DNA from: CAWGXG01 sp963826505
GTDB lineage: Bacteria > Chloroflexota > Anaerolineae > Aggregatilineales > Aggregatilineaceae
DNA length: 64,000 nt
Assembly (NCBI GenBank): GCA_963826505.1
Contig: CAWGXG010000001.1
Location: forward strand, 310,001-374,000
Direction: 5' to 3'
A program made the translations under genes and the position numbers. Below the pieces are notes generated by a model. The model did no database searches. It saw only the letters and a program-made list of their open reading frames with translations, and was not told the origin of the DNA. Below, in pieces: positions 34,801-44,579 of the stretch (its first letter is position 1; each line of letters opens with the position of its first letter).

Positions 34801-35836
34801 TGGATTGCGCTCGCTTGAACCATGTTCGCCGTGCTGGCAGGCGTTTAGACCGACGCCTCAATGTTATGATTTCGTCCTTGTTTTCCAGTTCTTTTTGTAA
34901 AAGGTTGCGGAACAGGGTGAACAGCGCCGAACCGTTGGCGAGCTCCTGCGGCGTGAAGGAAATGATCGTCCTGGCATTCTTCAGGCTTTGACTCGCTTCA
35001 GCCAGCCGGGCTGCTTGCGGAGTCAGCATGAGCAGTTCCGGATTCCGGCGGAGGACGTCCAGTTCCTCTTTTTCGAACGCCAGACGCAGGCGGCTGCGCG
35101 CCAGCTCGTCTTCGATGCGTTGGCGGGCGAGCTCGGCATCATGTTCGAACTGGACCTTCTTTAATTCGGCCTTCTTCAATTCGAGGGTGTGTTCCATTTC
35201 CGCGATTTCTTCGTCAGCCTTGTAACGGGCCTTGGCGGCGACGACGCGCGCCTGGTGATTCAACTGCTCGGTTTGTTCGAGCAGGCGCGCTTCTTCCTGT
35301 TGGCTGAGGGCTTCCGCGATTTTCGGATCCATCGGGTCCAGCGCCTGAACGGCCAGGGCGATCAGCTCCACACCGAACTGTTCCTCGATCTGGCGCACCT
35401 GCCCGTTCAGATGTTGCAGGATGGCCGGGGAGGTGATGGCCTGGATGTCGGACCGTTCCGTGAACTCCTTGACCAGCCCTTGCAGCAGGAATTTGACCTG
35501 ATCGACCGAGCGGGCGACAGCGTCGGTGTCCCAGCCGCCGACCCGGATCAGTGACTGGATATGCTCGAGGGAGGGCGCGGCCGAGCCAACCAGCTTGATG
35601 CGGACGATCAGATTCCCGACGGCGGCGGCTTCAACCGTCAGTTGGAGCGGGCACGTCGTGCGTTTCAGCGGCAGGCTGAAGTGGCGCGGATAGAGCAGGC
35701 CGCGCCGGATGCCGATCTGAGCTTTCGACTCATAGAGCACGATGACATCCGGTTGGCGGATGCGGTACTCGAATAACGCGACCAACAGGCCACCCACGAG
35801 CACGATGCCAACAATAACAGCTGGGATGATTTGCAT
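34784..35836 (-). CDS. SPFH/flotillin-like membrane-anchored coiled-coil protein
   Basis: The 350-residue protein starts at ATG 35836 (GGAGG eight bases upstream). It has one N-terminal helix ('MQIIPAVIVGIVLVGGLLVA'), an SPFH/PHB-like domain (~30-195; 'QPDVIVLYESKAQIGIRRG', 'QFGVELIALAVQALDPMDP') and a long charged Ala/Glu coiled coil (~200-300; 'AELARQRIEDELARSRLRLA'), the flotillin plan. Such proteins oligomerise at membranes and scaffold other proteins. Its last 17 bases overlap the start of the giant fusion gene, so the two are translated together and may work together at the membrane. Function is otherwise unknown. Confidence 0.75.
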   Translation of the reverse strand: MQIIPAVIVGIVLVGGLLVALFEYRIRQPDVIVLYESKAQIGIRRGLLYPRHFSLPLKRTTCPLQLTVEAAAVGNLIVRIKLVGSAAPSLEHIQSLIRVGGWDTDAVARSVDQVKFLLQGLVKEFTERSDIQAITSPAILQHLNGQVRQIEEQFGVELIALAVQALDPMDPKIAEALSQQEEARLLEQTEQLNHQARVVAAKARYKADEEIAEMEHTLELKKAELKKVQFEHDAELARQRIEDELARSRLRLAFEKEELDVLRRNPELLMLTPQAARLAEASQSLKNARTIISFTPQELANGSALFTLFRNLLQKELENKDEIITLRRRSKRLPARRTWFKRAQSNGPSS

Positions 35837-36100
35837 ATTCCATACCTCCGGCAGCGGTGTTCCTGACTGCCCCTCCAGCACCGAACCGTCAAACGGCGTC
35901 CAGAGAGCGCCAGACACTGGGCGAGCGTGGCCCGTATACTAAAAAATGCGGCACAGGAATTCATCGGAGTTGGGGCGGTTGGTTTGGAGGTCGCGGCCCC
36001 GGTGTGCCCGATTCGGGAGTTGATTGTACCCCGAATATTGGTTGTCCCAAAATGGTCCATACCACAAAGCCGAATATGCGCGCTGCGCCGTGAAACGGGG

Positions 36101-36541
36101 CTATAGCGAGGCTCGCCAGCGCCGAGGCGTGGGCTGGCCGTCGACGTAGGTATTCATAAAGGCGAACTCGATCGTGCACGCGAACAGGATGTAGTGCGCC
36201 TCCGGCGTATAACTGGCCGCGCGTACTGCCTGCGCCCGGAGGTCCGGATCGGCGCTGAGCGTGGCGCGCCCCCGGATGTAGAACTCACCGCTGCCGCCGC
36301 TCGCATCTTCGACCGCACAATGCAGCGTATAACGCGCGTCGCGCTGCAGGTCTTTGCCCTTAGGCGAGGTGGGCTCCATGAACAGGAACAACTGATCGCC
36401 GATGATAGGCGTGACCGGGTGCACACGCGGGCCGCCATCCGCGCGCAGCGTGCCCAGGTAGGCCACGCCGCTGCTAAAACGGGCTGCGCCAAAGGCGGCC
36501 AACTCCGGGGCTTGCTGCGCGAACTCCTGCCAGGTGGTCAG
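36101..36541 (-). CDS. Pyridoxamine 5'-phosphate oxidase-like (split-barrel flavin) protein
   Basis: The product shows the PPOX split barrel: 'GVAYLGTLRADGGPRVHPVT', 'FLFMEPTSPKGKDLQRD', 'YTLHCAVEDASGG'. Relatives bind FMN, F420 or heme and are mostly uncharacterised. The conserved N-terminal helix ('TTWQEFAQQAPELAAFGAAR') extends upstream of the first ordinary start (TTG 36502), to a CTG at 36541 that has AAGGGAAA about seven bases before it, so I place the start there with reservation. It is immediately downstream of the DUF1801 gene (stop at 36543) and probably co-translated with it. Confidence 0.7.
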   Translation of the reverse strand: MTTWQEFAQQAPELAAFGAARFSSGVAYLGTLRADGGPRVHPVTPIIGDQLFLFMEPTSPKGKDLQRDARYTLHCAVEDASGGSGEFYIRGRATLSADPDLRAQAVRAASYTPEAHYILFACTIEFAFMNTYVDGQPTPRRWRASL

Positions 36542-36542
36542 T

Positions 36543-36938
36543 TCACGCTTTCCCTTTTTTGCGCGCTTTAGCCTCAGCCTTTTGCAGGTTCTCGGCGACG
36601 CGCATCTTCACGATGCGCGTGATCAGGTCGAGCGGCATGGGTTCGTCGAGCGGAAACCGGATCGAGCCTTTGGCTCCCTGGTAGCGGGCGATTTCCTGCT
36701 TGAACGCCTCCAAACCGCTGGGGGTGGGATAGAATCCGATATGATTCTTGAAGGCACCGAAGTGGACCAAATTGCCCTTCAGCACGAAGGTGGGAATCTG
36801 ATAGCTGATCTTCTCTGTCGCGTCAGGGGCGGCGGCCCGAACGGTGGCCCGTATTTGTTGCAGGATGGCCTGAATGTCTTCGGGAAAGGTCGCAATGTAC
36901 TCGTCGATGGAGGTGAAACCGGCTTTTTCGCTGTCCAT
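36543..36938 (-). CDS. DUF1801 (YdhG/YdeI-like) protein
   Basis: The 131-residue protein shows the DUF1801 pattern: 'SIDEYIATFPEDIQAILQQI', 'EKISYQIPTFVLKGNLVHFG', 'HIGFYPTPSGLEAF', 'SIRFPLDEPMPLDLITRIVK'. Members have a frataxin-like fold and some Gram-positive ones were proposed as intracellular iron chaperones; the function here is unproven. The basic tail 'KAEAKARKKGKA' is common in the family. It is upstream of, and abuts, the PPOX-like gene. Confidence 0.85.
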   Translation of the reverse strand: MDSEKAGFTSIDEYIATFPEDIQAILQQIRATVRAAAPDATEKISYQIPTFVLKGNLVHFGAFKNHIGFYPTPSGLEAFKQEIARYQGAKGSIRFPLDEPMPLDLITRIVKMRVAENLQKAEAKARKKGKA

Positions 36939-37061
36939 GAGGCGTCCTTTGACAGTGTGTGATCGCTCAGATGCAGAGATTATCCGAGCGGCTGGGTGAT
37001 CTCGCCAAGTCGGCGCGACCTATCGGTGCATTCTTGGGCGCGATGTGGAGCACGCTCGATC

Positions 37062-39140
37062 TCACGAATCGGTGGACATGAGCGCCATGATCTTGTCGAA
37101 GCGGAATTCGTTGACCAGATTGCGCAGACTGGCGGCCAGCGCCGCATTGTCGTCGTGAATCTCCTCGATGATGCGCAGCGATACCTCTGAGTCAGCCATA
37201 CTGGCGGCCTGGCGCAGCCGAAAAATCCACTCGGGCGACGCGCTGCCCAGCACATCCGTCGAGATTTCCTGCTCTTTGCGCGTTGATGAGGGCTGGATGT
37301 CCTCGTACACGAAGCGCACGCCAAGGTACTGCGTCAACTTTTCAAAAATGACCAACTCGCGAAACGGTTTGCGGATGAAATCGTCGCATCCGTCGTCCAG
37401 GACGGTCAGGTGTTCGTGCTCAAAGACGCTGGCCGTCAAGGCGATGATCGTGATGGCCTCTCCCTGATCGGTCGCTCTGATGCGGCGTGTGGCCTCGTGC
37501 CCATCCATCACCGGCATGCGCATATCCATGAAGACCAGGTGCGGCTGCCACGCCTCGACCGCTTCGAGTGCTTCCTGACCGTTGGCCGCCTCGCGCAGCT
37601 CGAAGCCGTAGGGTTCCAGCAAGCGCCGGAGCAGGGTGCGGTTTTCCCATTTGTCCTCGGTGATCAGGATGCGGAAGGCGGGCTGTCCATCCTCGATCCC
37701 GGTGACGCGGCGCACCGCCTGAATAGTGCGCGTGTCGCGTTCGTCGGCCAGGGCCGCTGCCAGATCAAAGGTGAAGACTGAGCCGTGCCCGACTTCGCTT
37801 TGCGCCTGCACGTCGCCGCCCATCAACTGGGCGAACTGGCGACTGATCGCCAGCCCTAGCCCGGTCCCCTCGTGCGACCGTTTGCCGCTCTCGGTCTGCG
37901 AGAAGGCTTCGAACAGATGAGACATTTCCGAAGCGGCGATGCCGTACCCGGTGTCGATCACCTGAAACGACAACCGGCAGGTGGGCTGGGCCACATGATC
38001 GCACGCCACGCGCAGCGTGACGCTGCCCTCGTCGGTGTATTTGATGGCGTTGCTCAACAGGTTCAGCAGCACCTGGCGCACTTTGCTTTCGTCCGTGCGT
38101 ATGAAGCGCGGCACATCGGGAGCGATCGTGATGTCCAGGGACAATCGCTTGCGCGTGGCGCGTTCTGAGAGCATGTCTTCCAGGCTGTCGATCAGACGGT
38201 AGAGATCGAAGCTGGTCACGTTGAGCATGATGCGTCCGGCCTCAATCTTCGAGATTTCCAGCACGTCGTTGATCAGTTGCAGCAAGTGTTCGCCGCTGCG
38301 GCTGATGATCCGGAGATTTTCCTGCTGCGAGCCTGGAATATCCGGGCTGCGTTCGAGCAGTTGGGAGAAGCCCAGAATCGCGTTCAGCGGCGTGCGAAGT
38401 TCGTGGCTCATATTGGCCAGAAACAGGCTTTTGGCGACGTTGGCCGCTTCGGCGGCTTCCTTGGCGGTCTCCAGTTCCTGCGTGCGCAGCGACAGTTCGT
38501 TGGTCCGCACGGCGACGAGATCTTCCAGGTGATCGCGGGCGGCGCGCAGCCGGGCGAAAGTCTGGTGCAGCGTTTTCTCGTACTGCCACGAGACCAGCGC
38601 GATCAGCCACCAGAATACGACGGCGCTCAGGAACAGGCTTTCGCCCAGCAGCACGTTGACCACCAGGCCCAGCACCAACAGCGCACATGTGAAAATCGCG
38701 GCCAGCCCGCTGATAAGCACCCCGGCCAGCAGAATCGTCAGGCCGCTGATAAAGGCCGGGTTGGACCCGGAGTTATCGACGTTGAGCTGGCTGAACACCA
38801 GCCAGTTGAAATACAGCGTCAGCCCGACCCCGATCACGAAGGTGTAAGCCGCCAGACGGATGCGGTGGAGTCTGATTTCGCCCATACTGAGCAGACCGGT
38901 AAGCCCCAGCAGGATCGGCGGCGTGAGTTCGGTGAACAGGAATCTCAGACTGGGGGTTTCGGGATAACCTACCACCAGGTTCACGACTATGATTGCGGCG
39001 GACAGCAGCGCCAGCGTCGGGGCCAGGACGTTCAGAAAGTTCTTCTTGCGTTCCAGGTCTGTTTCAATTTCGAGGGAATCAAAATTCAGGGAGGTAACAG
39101 TCCCCATGCGGAAGAGGCGCTTGTAGAACTCAGTATTCAT
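37062..39140 (-). CDS. Membrane hybrid histidine kinase (sensor kinase with receiver domain)
   Basis: The protein has 692 residues from ATG 39140. Six or seven hydrophobic helices (~35-210) form the sensor, followed by a coiled coil ('LRAARDHLEDLVAVRTNELS'), HisKA with the phospho-acceptor His in 'ANMSHELRTPLNAILGFSQ', HATPase ('LLNLLSNAIKYTDEG', 'DTGYGIAASEM', 'GTGLGLAISRQFAQLMGG') and a receiver domain with Asp in 'PHLVFMDMRMPVMDG' and Lys in 'DFIRKPF'. A ~75-residue C-terminal tail may hold a phosphotransfer-like helix but no clear HPt His motif. A TATAAT hexamer at 39172-39177 would put the transcript start between ATG 39173 and ATG 39140, which favours the latter. Confidence 0.9.
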   Translation of the reverse strand: MNTEFYKRLFRMGTVTSLNFDSLEIETDLERKKNFLNVLAPTLALLSAAIIVVNLVVGYPETPSLRFLFTELTPPILLGLTGLLSMGEIRLHRIRLAAYTFVIGVGLTLYFNWLVFSQLNVDNSGSNPAFISGLTILLAGVLISGLAAIFTCALLVLGLVVNVLLGESLFLSAVVFWWLIALVSWQYEKTLHQTFARLRAARDHLEDLVAVRTNELSLRTQELETAKEAAEAANVAKSLFLANMSHELRTPLNAILGFSQLLERSPDIPGSQQENLRIISRSGEHLLQLINDVLEISKIEAGRIMLNVTSFDLYRLIDSLEDMLSERATRKRLSLDITIAPDVPRFIRTDESKVRQVLLNLLSNAIKYTDEGSVTLRVACDHVAQPTCRLSFQVIDTGYGIAASEMSHLFEAFSQTESGKRSHEGTGLGLAISRQFAQLMGGDVQAQSEVGHGSVFTFDLAAALADERDTRTIQAVRRVTGIEDGQPAFRILITEDKWENRTLLRRLLEPYGFELREAANGQEALEAVEAWQPHLVFMDMRMPVMDGHEATRRIRATDQGEAITIIALTASVFEHEHLTVLDDGCDDFIRKPFRELVIFEKLTQYLGVRFVYEDIQPSSTRKEQEISTDVLGSASPEWIFRLRQAASMADSEVSLRIIEEIHDDNAALAASLRNLVNEFRFDKIMALMSTDS

Positions 39141-39171
39141 CAGATGCAGTGACCGTCGGACCTCAATAATC

Positions 39172-39201
39172 ATTATAAGAATACTATATATTTTCTAAAA
39201 T
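39172..39201 (-). promoter_or_regulatory. AT-rich candidate promoter of the hybrid kinase gene
   Basis: On the minus strand TATAAT (39172-39177) is preceded by a strongly AT-rich stretch unlike the rest of the window. The -35 region (TTTTAG about 17 bases upstream) is weak. Confidence 0.35.
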
Positions 39202-39327
39202 AGAAAACACTTTCATTCTTCGGACGCACTTAATCCTTCGCATGAAAAGCACGGCGCGCGGCGTTCGCGTGGGCTGCCCGGAAGAATGCGTATATCAGCA
39301 CAGGATAGGCTGCGGTGGCGTGTTCGC

Positions 39328-39981
39328 TTACTCGTCGGACGCGGATTCGGAGGAGATGAGATGCTGTTCGACGGCTAAACCGACGGCTTCGGTGCGGCTG
39401 GACGCGCCGAGCTTAGCTAGAATCGCGCTGACGTGGAACTTGACGGTCGAGCGGCTGAGATGCAGTTGCTCGCCGATCTGGGGGTTATTCTGACCCTTAA
39501 TCATGAGCGCCAACACGTCAAGCTCGCGTTCGGTCAGATTGTACTGCGGTGCAGGCGGGCGTACTCTGGACCGGATCAAGGCTTGCGCGGCGTCCGGCGC
39601 GAGGGTCGATTCGCCAGAATAGGCGGCCCGAATGGCACGGGCGACTTCGTGGATCGGGGCATTCTTCAACAGATAACTCAGCGCTCCGGCTTGCAGCGCG
39701 CGCAGCACGTTGCCTTCGTCGCTGAAGCTGGTCAAGATCACGATTTTGGCGTCCGGATAGTGGGCCAGAATCTGCTGCGTGGCTTCGATGCCGTCGCGTC
39801 CCGACATGACAATATCCATCAGAACGACATCCGGCTGCACATGATGGTACAGGGCGAGGGCTTCGTCACCGTCGCGCGCCTCGCCCACCAGCTCAAGATC
39901 GTCGAAGGCATTCAGGAAGCCGGTGATCCCCTCGCGCACCACGTCGTGATCGTCCACTACCATAACGCGAATAACGTTCAT
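39328..39981 (-). CDS. NarL/LuxR-family response regulator
   Basis: The 217-residue protein has a receiver domain ('VMVVDDHDVVREGI', Asp56 in 'VVLMDIVMSG', Lys in 'SYLLKNAP') and a LuxR-type helix-turn-helix ('LTERELDVLALMIKGQNNPQ', 'STVKFHVSAILAKLGASSRT'). ATG 39981 is preceded by a GGGGGC run. It follows the REC-kinase gene by 19 bases and is its likely output partner, because HisKA_3 kinases usually phosphorylate NarL-type regulators. Confidence 0.92.
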   Translation of the reverse strand: MNVIRVMVVDDHDVVREGITGFLNAFDDLELVGEARDGDEALALYHHVQPDVVLMDIVMSGRDGIEATQQILAHYPDAKIVILTSFSDEGNVLRALQAGALSYLLKNAPIHEVARAIRAAYSGESTLAPDAAQALIRSRVRPPAPQYNLTERELDVLALMIKGQNNPQIGEQLHLSRSTVKFHVSAILAKLGASSRTEAVGLAVEQHLISSESASDE

Positions 39982-40000
39982 TTTGCCCCCGCGATGACAA

Positions 40001-40999
40001 TTATAAGCGGTAGGTTAGCGTGACATCGGTGCCTTCGTTGATGGCGCTGTCGACGACCAAGGCGGCGCTGACGGACCGCGCACGCTCGTCCATGATGTTC
40101 AGCCCGAGATGACCGGCTGGCCGCTGATCGGGCTCGAAGCCCTGCCCGTCATCGCTGATCCGTAAGACGACCGAGTCGCGATTCTGGTGAAGCTCGATCA
40201 TGACGTGCTCGGCACGGGCGTGCTTGTAGACATTGTTCAGCGCTTCCTGGGCGACGCGGTAAAACACGGTTTTCACGTCGGGCTCAAGCGTCGCCGTCCG
40301 ATCGATCAAGATTTCCACCTGCAACTTAGTGCGCGCGATCGTCATTTGCGCCAGATGTTGGAGCAGCTCGCCCAGATCGGTGGTCAGCAGCGCGTCGGGC
40401 CGCAGTTCGATCAGCAGCGTGCGCATTTCGGCCAGCGCGCCTTGCGTCAACTGCTGGATGCGCCGCAGCCCGGCGTTAACCTTCTCGTCCGTGCTTGACA
40501 GCAGCAGCGTTTCGGCCATCATGCTGGCCGAAAAGAGCGTCTGGGTGACCGCGTCATGCAGATCGCGGGCGATGCGCTGGCGCTCTTCCATCTTCGCCAA
40601 TTCCTGAGATCGCAGAAACAACCGGTAAAAGCTCAGATGGTTCTCGACGCGCAGAACCACCTCTTCGTGTTGAAAGGGCTTGGTGATATAGTCGATGCCG
40701 CCCGCCTCGAAGGCTTCGACCTTGTCCAGCGTTTCATTCAGCGCGCTGATGAAGACGACCGGAATATGCCGTAACCGCTCATCCTGTTTCAAAGCGCGGC
40801 AGACCTCGAAGCCGTTCATCTCTGGCATGGTGACATCGAGCAGAATCACTTCGGGCGAAGCCGTGCGTGCAGCGATGAGACCCATCTCCCCGCTGGTGAC
40901 GCCGCGTACTTTGTGCCCGCGTTCGCTCAAGATTCCCACCAGCATCTGCAGACTGGTTGGATCGTCGTCGATGGTGAGAATGTTGCCGGGCGACTCCAT
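40001..40999 (-). CDS. Receiver-domain-linked soluble histidine kinase (REC-HisKA_3-HATPase)
   Basis: The 332-residue protein is cytosolic. Residues 1-~120 are a receiver domain (Asp55 in 'VILLDVTMPEMNG', Thr/Ser in 'VVFISALNE', Lys in 'DYITKPFQ'); ~135-205 is HisKA_3 with His148 in 'ERQRIARDLHDAVTQTLFS'; ~235-330 is a HATPase ('VAQEALNNVYKHARA', 'ISDDGQGFEP', 'GHLGLNIMDERAR'). An input receiver at the N-terminus implies a phosphorelay in which another kinase, possibly the hybrid kinase at 37062, tunes this one. It lies two bases after the STAS gene and 19 before the NarL regulator. Confidence 0.9.
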   Translation of the reverse strand: MESPGNILTIDDDPTSLQMLVGILSERGHKVRGVTSGEMGLIAARTASPEVILLDVTMPEMNGFEVCRALKQDERLRHIPVVFISALNETLDKVEAFEAGGIDYITKPFQHEEVVLRVENHLSFYRLFLRSQELAKMEERQRIARDLHDAVTQTLFSASMMAETLLLSSTDEKVNAGLRRIQQLTQGALAEMRTLLIELRPDALLTTDLGELLQHLAQMTIARTKLQVEILIDRTATLEPDVKTVFYRVAQEALNNVYKHARAEHVMIELHQNRDSVVLRISDDGQGFEPDQRPAGHLGLNIMDERARSVSAALVVDSAINEGTDVTLTYRL

Positions 41000-41001
41000 G
41001 C

Positions 41002-41325
41002 CTATAATCCTTCGACCGCCGCATCCAGGGTGTCGTATATCCGAAAGAAATGGTCGAAGCCGATGATCTGGAACACGCGCCGCACCTTGGCGGGTGGATT
41101 GACCAGCAGCAAATCACCACCCGCTTCCTGATTACGCGTCAACACCGCGGCTAACACACGCAGCGCTGCGCTGTTGATATACAGGAGCTGTGAAAGGTCG
41201 AGAATCACGCGCGCGTTGTCGGTTTGCCACAGCGCCTGCTCCAATTGCCCAGCGCCTACGCTGTCCGCGCGCCCCTGCAGCGAGAAAACGCTGACGCTGC
41301 CTTGCTGGCTCTGTTTGATATCCAT
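41002..41325 (-). CDS. STAS-domain protein (anti-sigma factor antagonist-like)
   Basis: The 107-residue protein is a single STAS domain ('QQGSVSVFSLQGRADSVGAG', 'ARVILDLSQLLYINSAALRV', 'GGDLLLVNPPAKVRRVFQII'). The Ser in 'YINSAAL' lies at the usual phosphorylation site of SpoIIAA/RsbV-like antagonists. ATG 41325 is used because AGGA is eight bases upstream; 41334 is an alternative. It leads an operon with the REC-kinase and NarL regulator. No anti-sigma kinase or sigma factor lies in the window, so its partner is elsewhere or it acts on the neighbouring kinase. Confidence 0.85.
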   Translation of the reverse strand: MDIKQSQQGSVSVFSLQGRADSVGAGQLEQALWQTDNARVILDLSQLLYINSAALRVLAAVLTRNQEAGGDLLLVNPPAKVRRVFQIIGFDHFFRIYDTLDAAVEGL

Positions 41326-41407
41326 GTTCTTCATCCTATTGTAACCTAAAGACAGAATCAGGTGTGAGTAGGGGGCAATCCACATCGCCGGATCACCCCC
41401 CGTTGGG

Positions 41408-42109
41408 TTAGTTGCTGGCGACCAGCCGCGGATCGACTTCTGTCATGATACGCCCGTCGCGCACTTCGACGACGTGCGGCACCTGGCCCGCCAGATCGCG
41501 GTCATGTGTCACCATGACAATCGTGGTGCCCTGGGCCACCAGTTCTTCGAACAGGGCGAAGACCAGCCCGGCGGACACCAGGTCCAGGTTGCCGGTGGGC
41601 TCGTCGCCGACGATCAGCTTGGGATCGTTGGCCAGGGCGCGAGCGATAGCGGCGCGCTGCTGCTGGCCGCCCGAAATCTGACTCGGATACTTGTTCGCCA
41701 CGTCCGGCAGGTCGACCCGTTCGAGCAGTTCCATCGCGCGTTGACGGCGTTGGCGCCCGTAGGTGCCGGTGTAGTGCATCGGCATCATGACGTTTTCCAC
41801 GACCGTCAGGGTCGGCAGCAGTTGGAAGAATTGGAAGACCACGCCCACATTGCGTCCGCGCCACTTGGCGACCCGGTTTTCACTCATGCGGGTCAAGCGT
41901 TCGTTGGCCACCACGACTTCGCCTTCCGTCGGGCGATCGATGCCCGTGATCATGTTAATGAGCGTGCTCTTGCCGCTGCCGGATGGCCCGACGATGGAGA
42001 CGAATTCCCCCGCGCCGACCTGGAAATCTACGCCTTTCAGGACTTCCAGCGCCCCGGCTTTGGTTTTGTAGATCTTGCGTACTTGCTTCAGTGAGATCAG
42101 CGATTCCAT
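41408..42109 (-). CDS. MacB/LolD-type ABC transporter ATPase
   Basis: The 233-residue ATPase has Walker A 'GPSGSGKST', Q-loop 'GVVFQFFQLLP', signature 'ISGGQQQR', Walker B 'KLIVGDEPTGNLD' and H-loop 'MVTHDRD', all intact. ATG 42109 follows GAGAGG. It is the last gene of the inverted module (ATPase 45330, permease 44561, ATPase 42109, in transcription order) and closely resembles the last ATPase of the first module (16788). Confidence 0.9.
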   Translation of the reverse strand: MESLISLKQVRKIYKTKAGALEVLKGVDFQVGAGEFVSIVGPSGSGKSTLINMITGIDRPTEGEVVVANERLTRMSENRVAKWRGRNVGVVFQFFQLLPTLTVVENVMMPMHYTGTYGRQRRQRAMELLERVDLPDVANKYPSQISGGQQQRAAIARALANDPKLIVGDEPTGNLDLVSAGLVFALFEELVAQGTTIVMVTHDRDLAGQVPHVVEVRDGRIMTEVDPRLVASN

Positions 42110-42126
42110 GAGATCCTCTCAGTCGC

Positions 42127-44561
42127 CTATTGGTAACGCAGGATATTCGAGACGGTCTTGCGCGACGCTGAGACGGCGGGCCACAGGCTCGCCAGGGTGG
42201 TGATGATCAGCATGCCGACCAGCCCTACCAATGGCGCAGACAGCGGGTAGTTGAGTTTGAATGCGTCGCCGAGATCGAGCGCCGCTGTGATCAGCACGCT
42301 CAGACCGTAGCTGATCGGCAGGCCGATTAACCACGCCATGAACCCCACGAGCAGCCCTTCAGTCAGGAATTGCAGCGCCACCGTGCTGGATCCTGCACCG
42401 ATCGAACGCATGACGCCGATTTCCTTCTGGCGCTCGAAAACACTCATCGAGATCGCCATCAGCAGCCCCAACGCTCCAACCAGCGCGATCAAGCCAGCGG
42501 TGACATTGAAGATGACCTGGAACACGCGCACCAGCGTCGTGATCTGCTCGATAAGTTCCGGAAAATTCTGGTAGTTGGCCGTGATGCCGTGGGCCAGCAG
42601 CAGCTCCTTGATCTGATCGATCGTGACGTCAGTTTGCTTGGCCGTCGGATCGCTGGCTGTCATGCGGACCAGCAGATTGCGGGATGCCGGTTGGCCATCC
42701 AGCGTGAATCCGGCAAACTCGGCGACGGTGTCCCAACGCATCCATACATCGGGGAAGGGGAACTTGGCCGTGCCGACGATGGTCATTTCGCGGCTGGTAC
42801 CCGCGCCGGACACGACGATCGTGTCGCCGACGCCTTTGCCCATCGACTTCGCCATGCTCGACGTGATGATCACGGCGTTCGGATCCGTTGTCTCCGAGAG
42901 TGGGACGCCCTTGCTCAGCGCGAGATCAAACACGGGACGGGTCACATCGGGATCGTAACCGTCGGCGCCCACGCCATAGGCGTCTCCTGCATCGTACCCG
43001 GCGATTTCGATTTGCAGCCCGTTGTGCCGCTGGACCGACTCCACGCCGTCGACATTGTCGGCGATCAACTGGCTGACTGCGTTGAAATCTTGCGGCTGAT
43101 CCGGGTGGATCAGGATTTGCACGTCGTAGGTGTTGAAGGTGTCGTTCAACGTGGAATCGATGCTGGCAAACAGGGCATAAATGCCCATGAACGCGCCCGC
43201 CGCGATCGACAGGGTCAGCACGGTGAAGGCCAGGCGGCTGCGTTTCTGGACTACATTGCTCAAGCCCTGACGGATCGTCGTCGGGAGCGGCAGTCGTTCG
43301 ATCAGGCGCGGGAAGAACCCCGACCGTAGCCGGAGTCGATGCCGAGGTCGGTCATGGCGTCCAGGATTTTGACGCGCGTGCCGCTGAGCACCGGCACGAG
43401 CGCCGCCGCCACCGGTACACCCAACCCGATCACGATTCCCAGGATGATGGCCGAGGGCGAAATGGTGAACTTATCTACCACGGTCCCCATAGTGGAGGCC
43501 ATGCCCTTGGCGGCCAGATAGCCCAGGGGAATACCTAGCAGCACGCCCGGCACAACCCCGATTACCCCATAGGTCAGCGCGATGCCCGCGTACATGACGA
43601 AATTGTCCCACGCGCTCGCGCCCAGCGCTTTCATCACGCCGATCTGGCGCTTCTGCTCGACGACAATCGAGCCGATCACGTTGACGACCAGGAAGCCCGA
43701 TACCACCAGCGCAACAATGCCCAGAATGCCCAACACGCTGCTGGTGTTTTCCGCGCCGGTCACTTGTTCATTCGCGGCGGGATCGAATATGAACAGCGAG
43801 GCGGGGATGAAGGGCGTCTGGGTAGAGATGAGGCTCGTCAGGTGGGCCGAATCACCCTCCGCCGCCGAAAAGTCGGTGTAGCGGATGTAGAGCCCGTTCA
43901 GGCTCTGGATGCCCGAGATATACTGCGTGTCTTCGAGGGTGGCGAAGACTGCGGTGGACATATCGCCGTTGTCGGTGGCCAGCGCGTAGGGCTGGAAGAC
44001 GATGCCGGAAATCGTCCATTCCTCGACGGGAATGGTGTCTCCGGTGCCCGCCTGGCTGACCATGCGCAGCCCCAGAGTGTCGCCCACCTTTAGATTGTAG
44101 TTGTCAGCCATGCGGCGGTCGACGGCAAGCTGTTTCGAACCGGCCACCGGGTAAGCTCCCTTGGTCAGTTGCAGCGGTTCGAGCTGCAGGTCACCCATAG
44201 GCGATGAATAGCCGATCAGGATCCCCTGCTCGAAATCGTCCGCGCCAGACTTTTGGAAGTAGAGCTGGCTCATGATCTGCCCTTCGACGATCTCGACTCC
44301 CGGTTGAGATTGGATGAGATCGAGGATGTCGGAGTTTTCCATGGTCACGGCTCCGTCGCCGCTGGGGGCCAACCCGACCTTGATCATGGCCAGTTTGTCT
44401 TGCTGAATGTCTTCCTTCAGGCGACTCACCAGAATATCGCCCATCGAGAACAGCGCGACGACGCCCAGCACGCCGATAAAGATGCTCAGCGATACCAGGG
44501 CGGTGCGTCCTTTGCGGGACTGTACGTCTCCGAGAATTTTGCGCCGACGTGTTTTTTGCAT
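42127..44561 (-). pseudogene. Double FtsX/MacB-type ABC transporter permease (one apparent frameshift)
   Basis: ATG 44561 follows GGGAGG. The first part ('GDVQSRKGRTALVSLSIFIG', 'QIGVMKALGASAWD', 'VKILDAMTDLGID') stops at 43302, but one base appears to be missing near 43317; restoring it reads 'GFFPRLIERLPLP' and joins the second part ('VVQKRSRLAFTVLTLSIAAG', 'EIGVMRSIGAGSS', 'SASRKTVSNILRYQ'). The joined 811-residue protein matches, domain by domain, the 941-residue permease at 13900, differing by shorter periplasmic domains. Split half-permeases are possible, but the lack of a ribosome site before the second half and the conserved join argue for one gene. Confidence 0.8.
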
Positions 44562-44579
44562 CGCATTCCCTCCCTATGA

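Noticed and set aside
42127..43300. Second half of the inverted-module permease as an independent gene
   Set aside because: No ribosome site precedes it and restoring one base near 43317 joins it to the first half exactly as in the intact 13900 permease.
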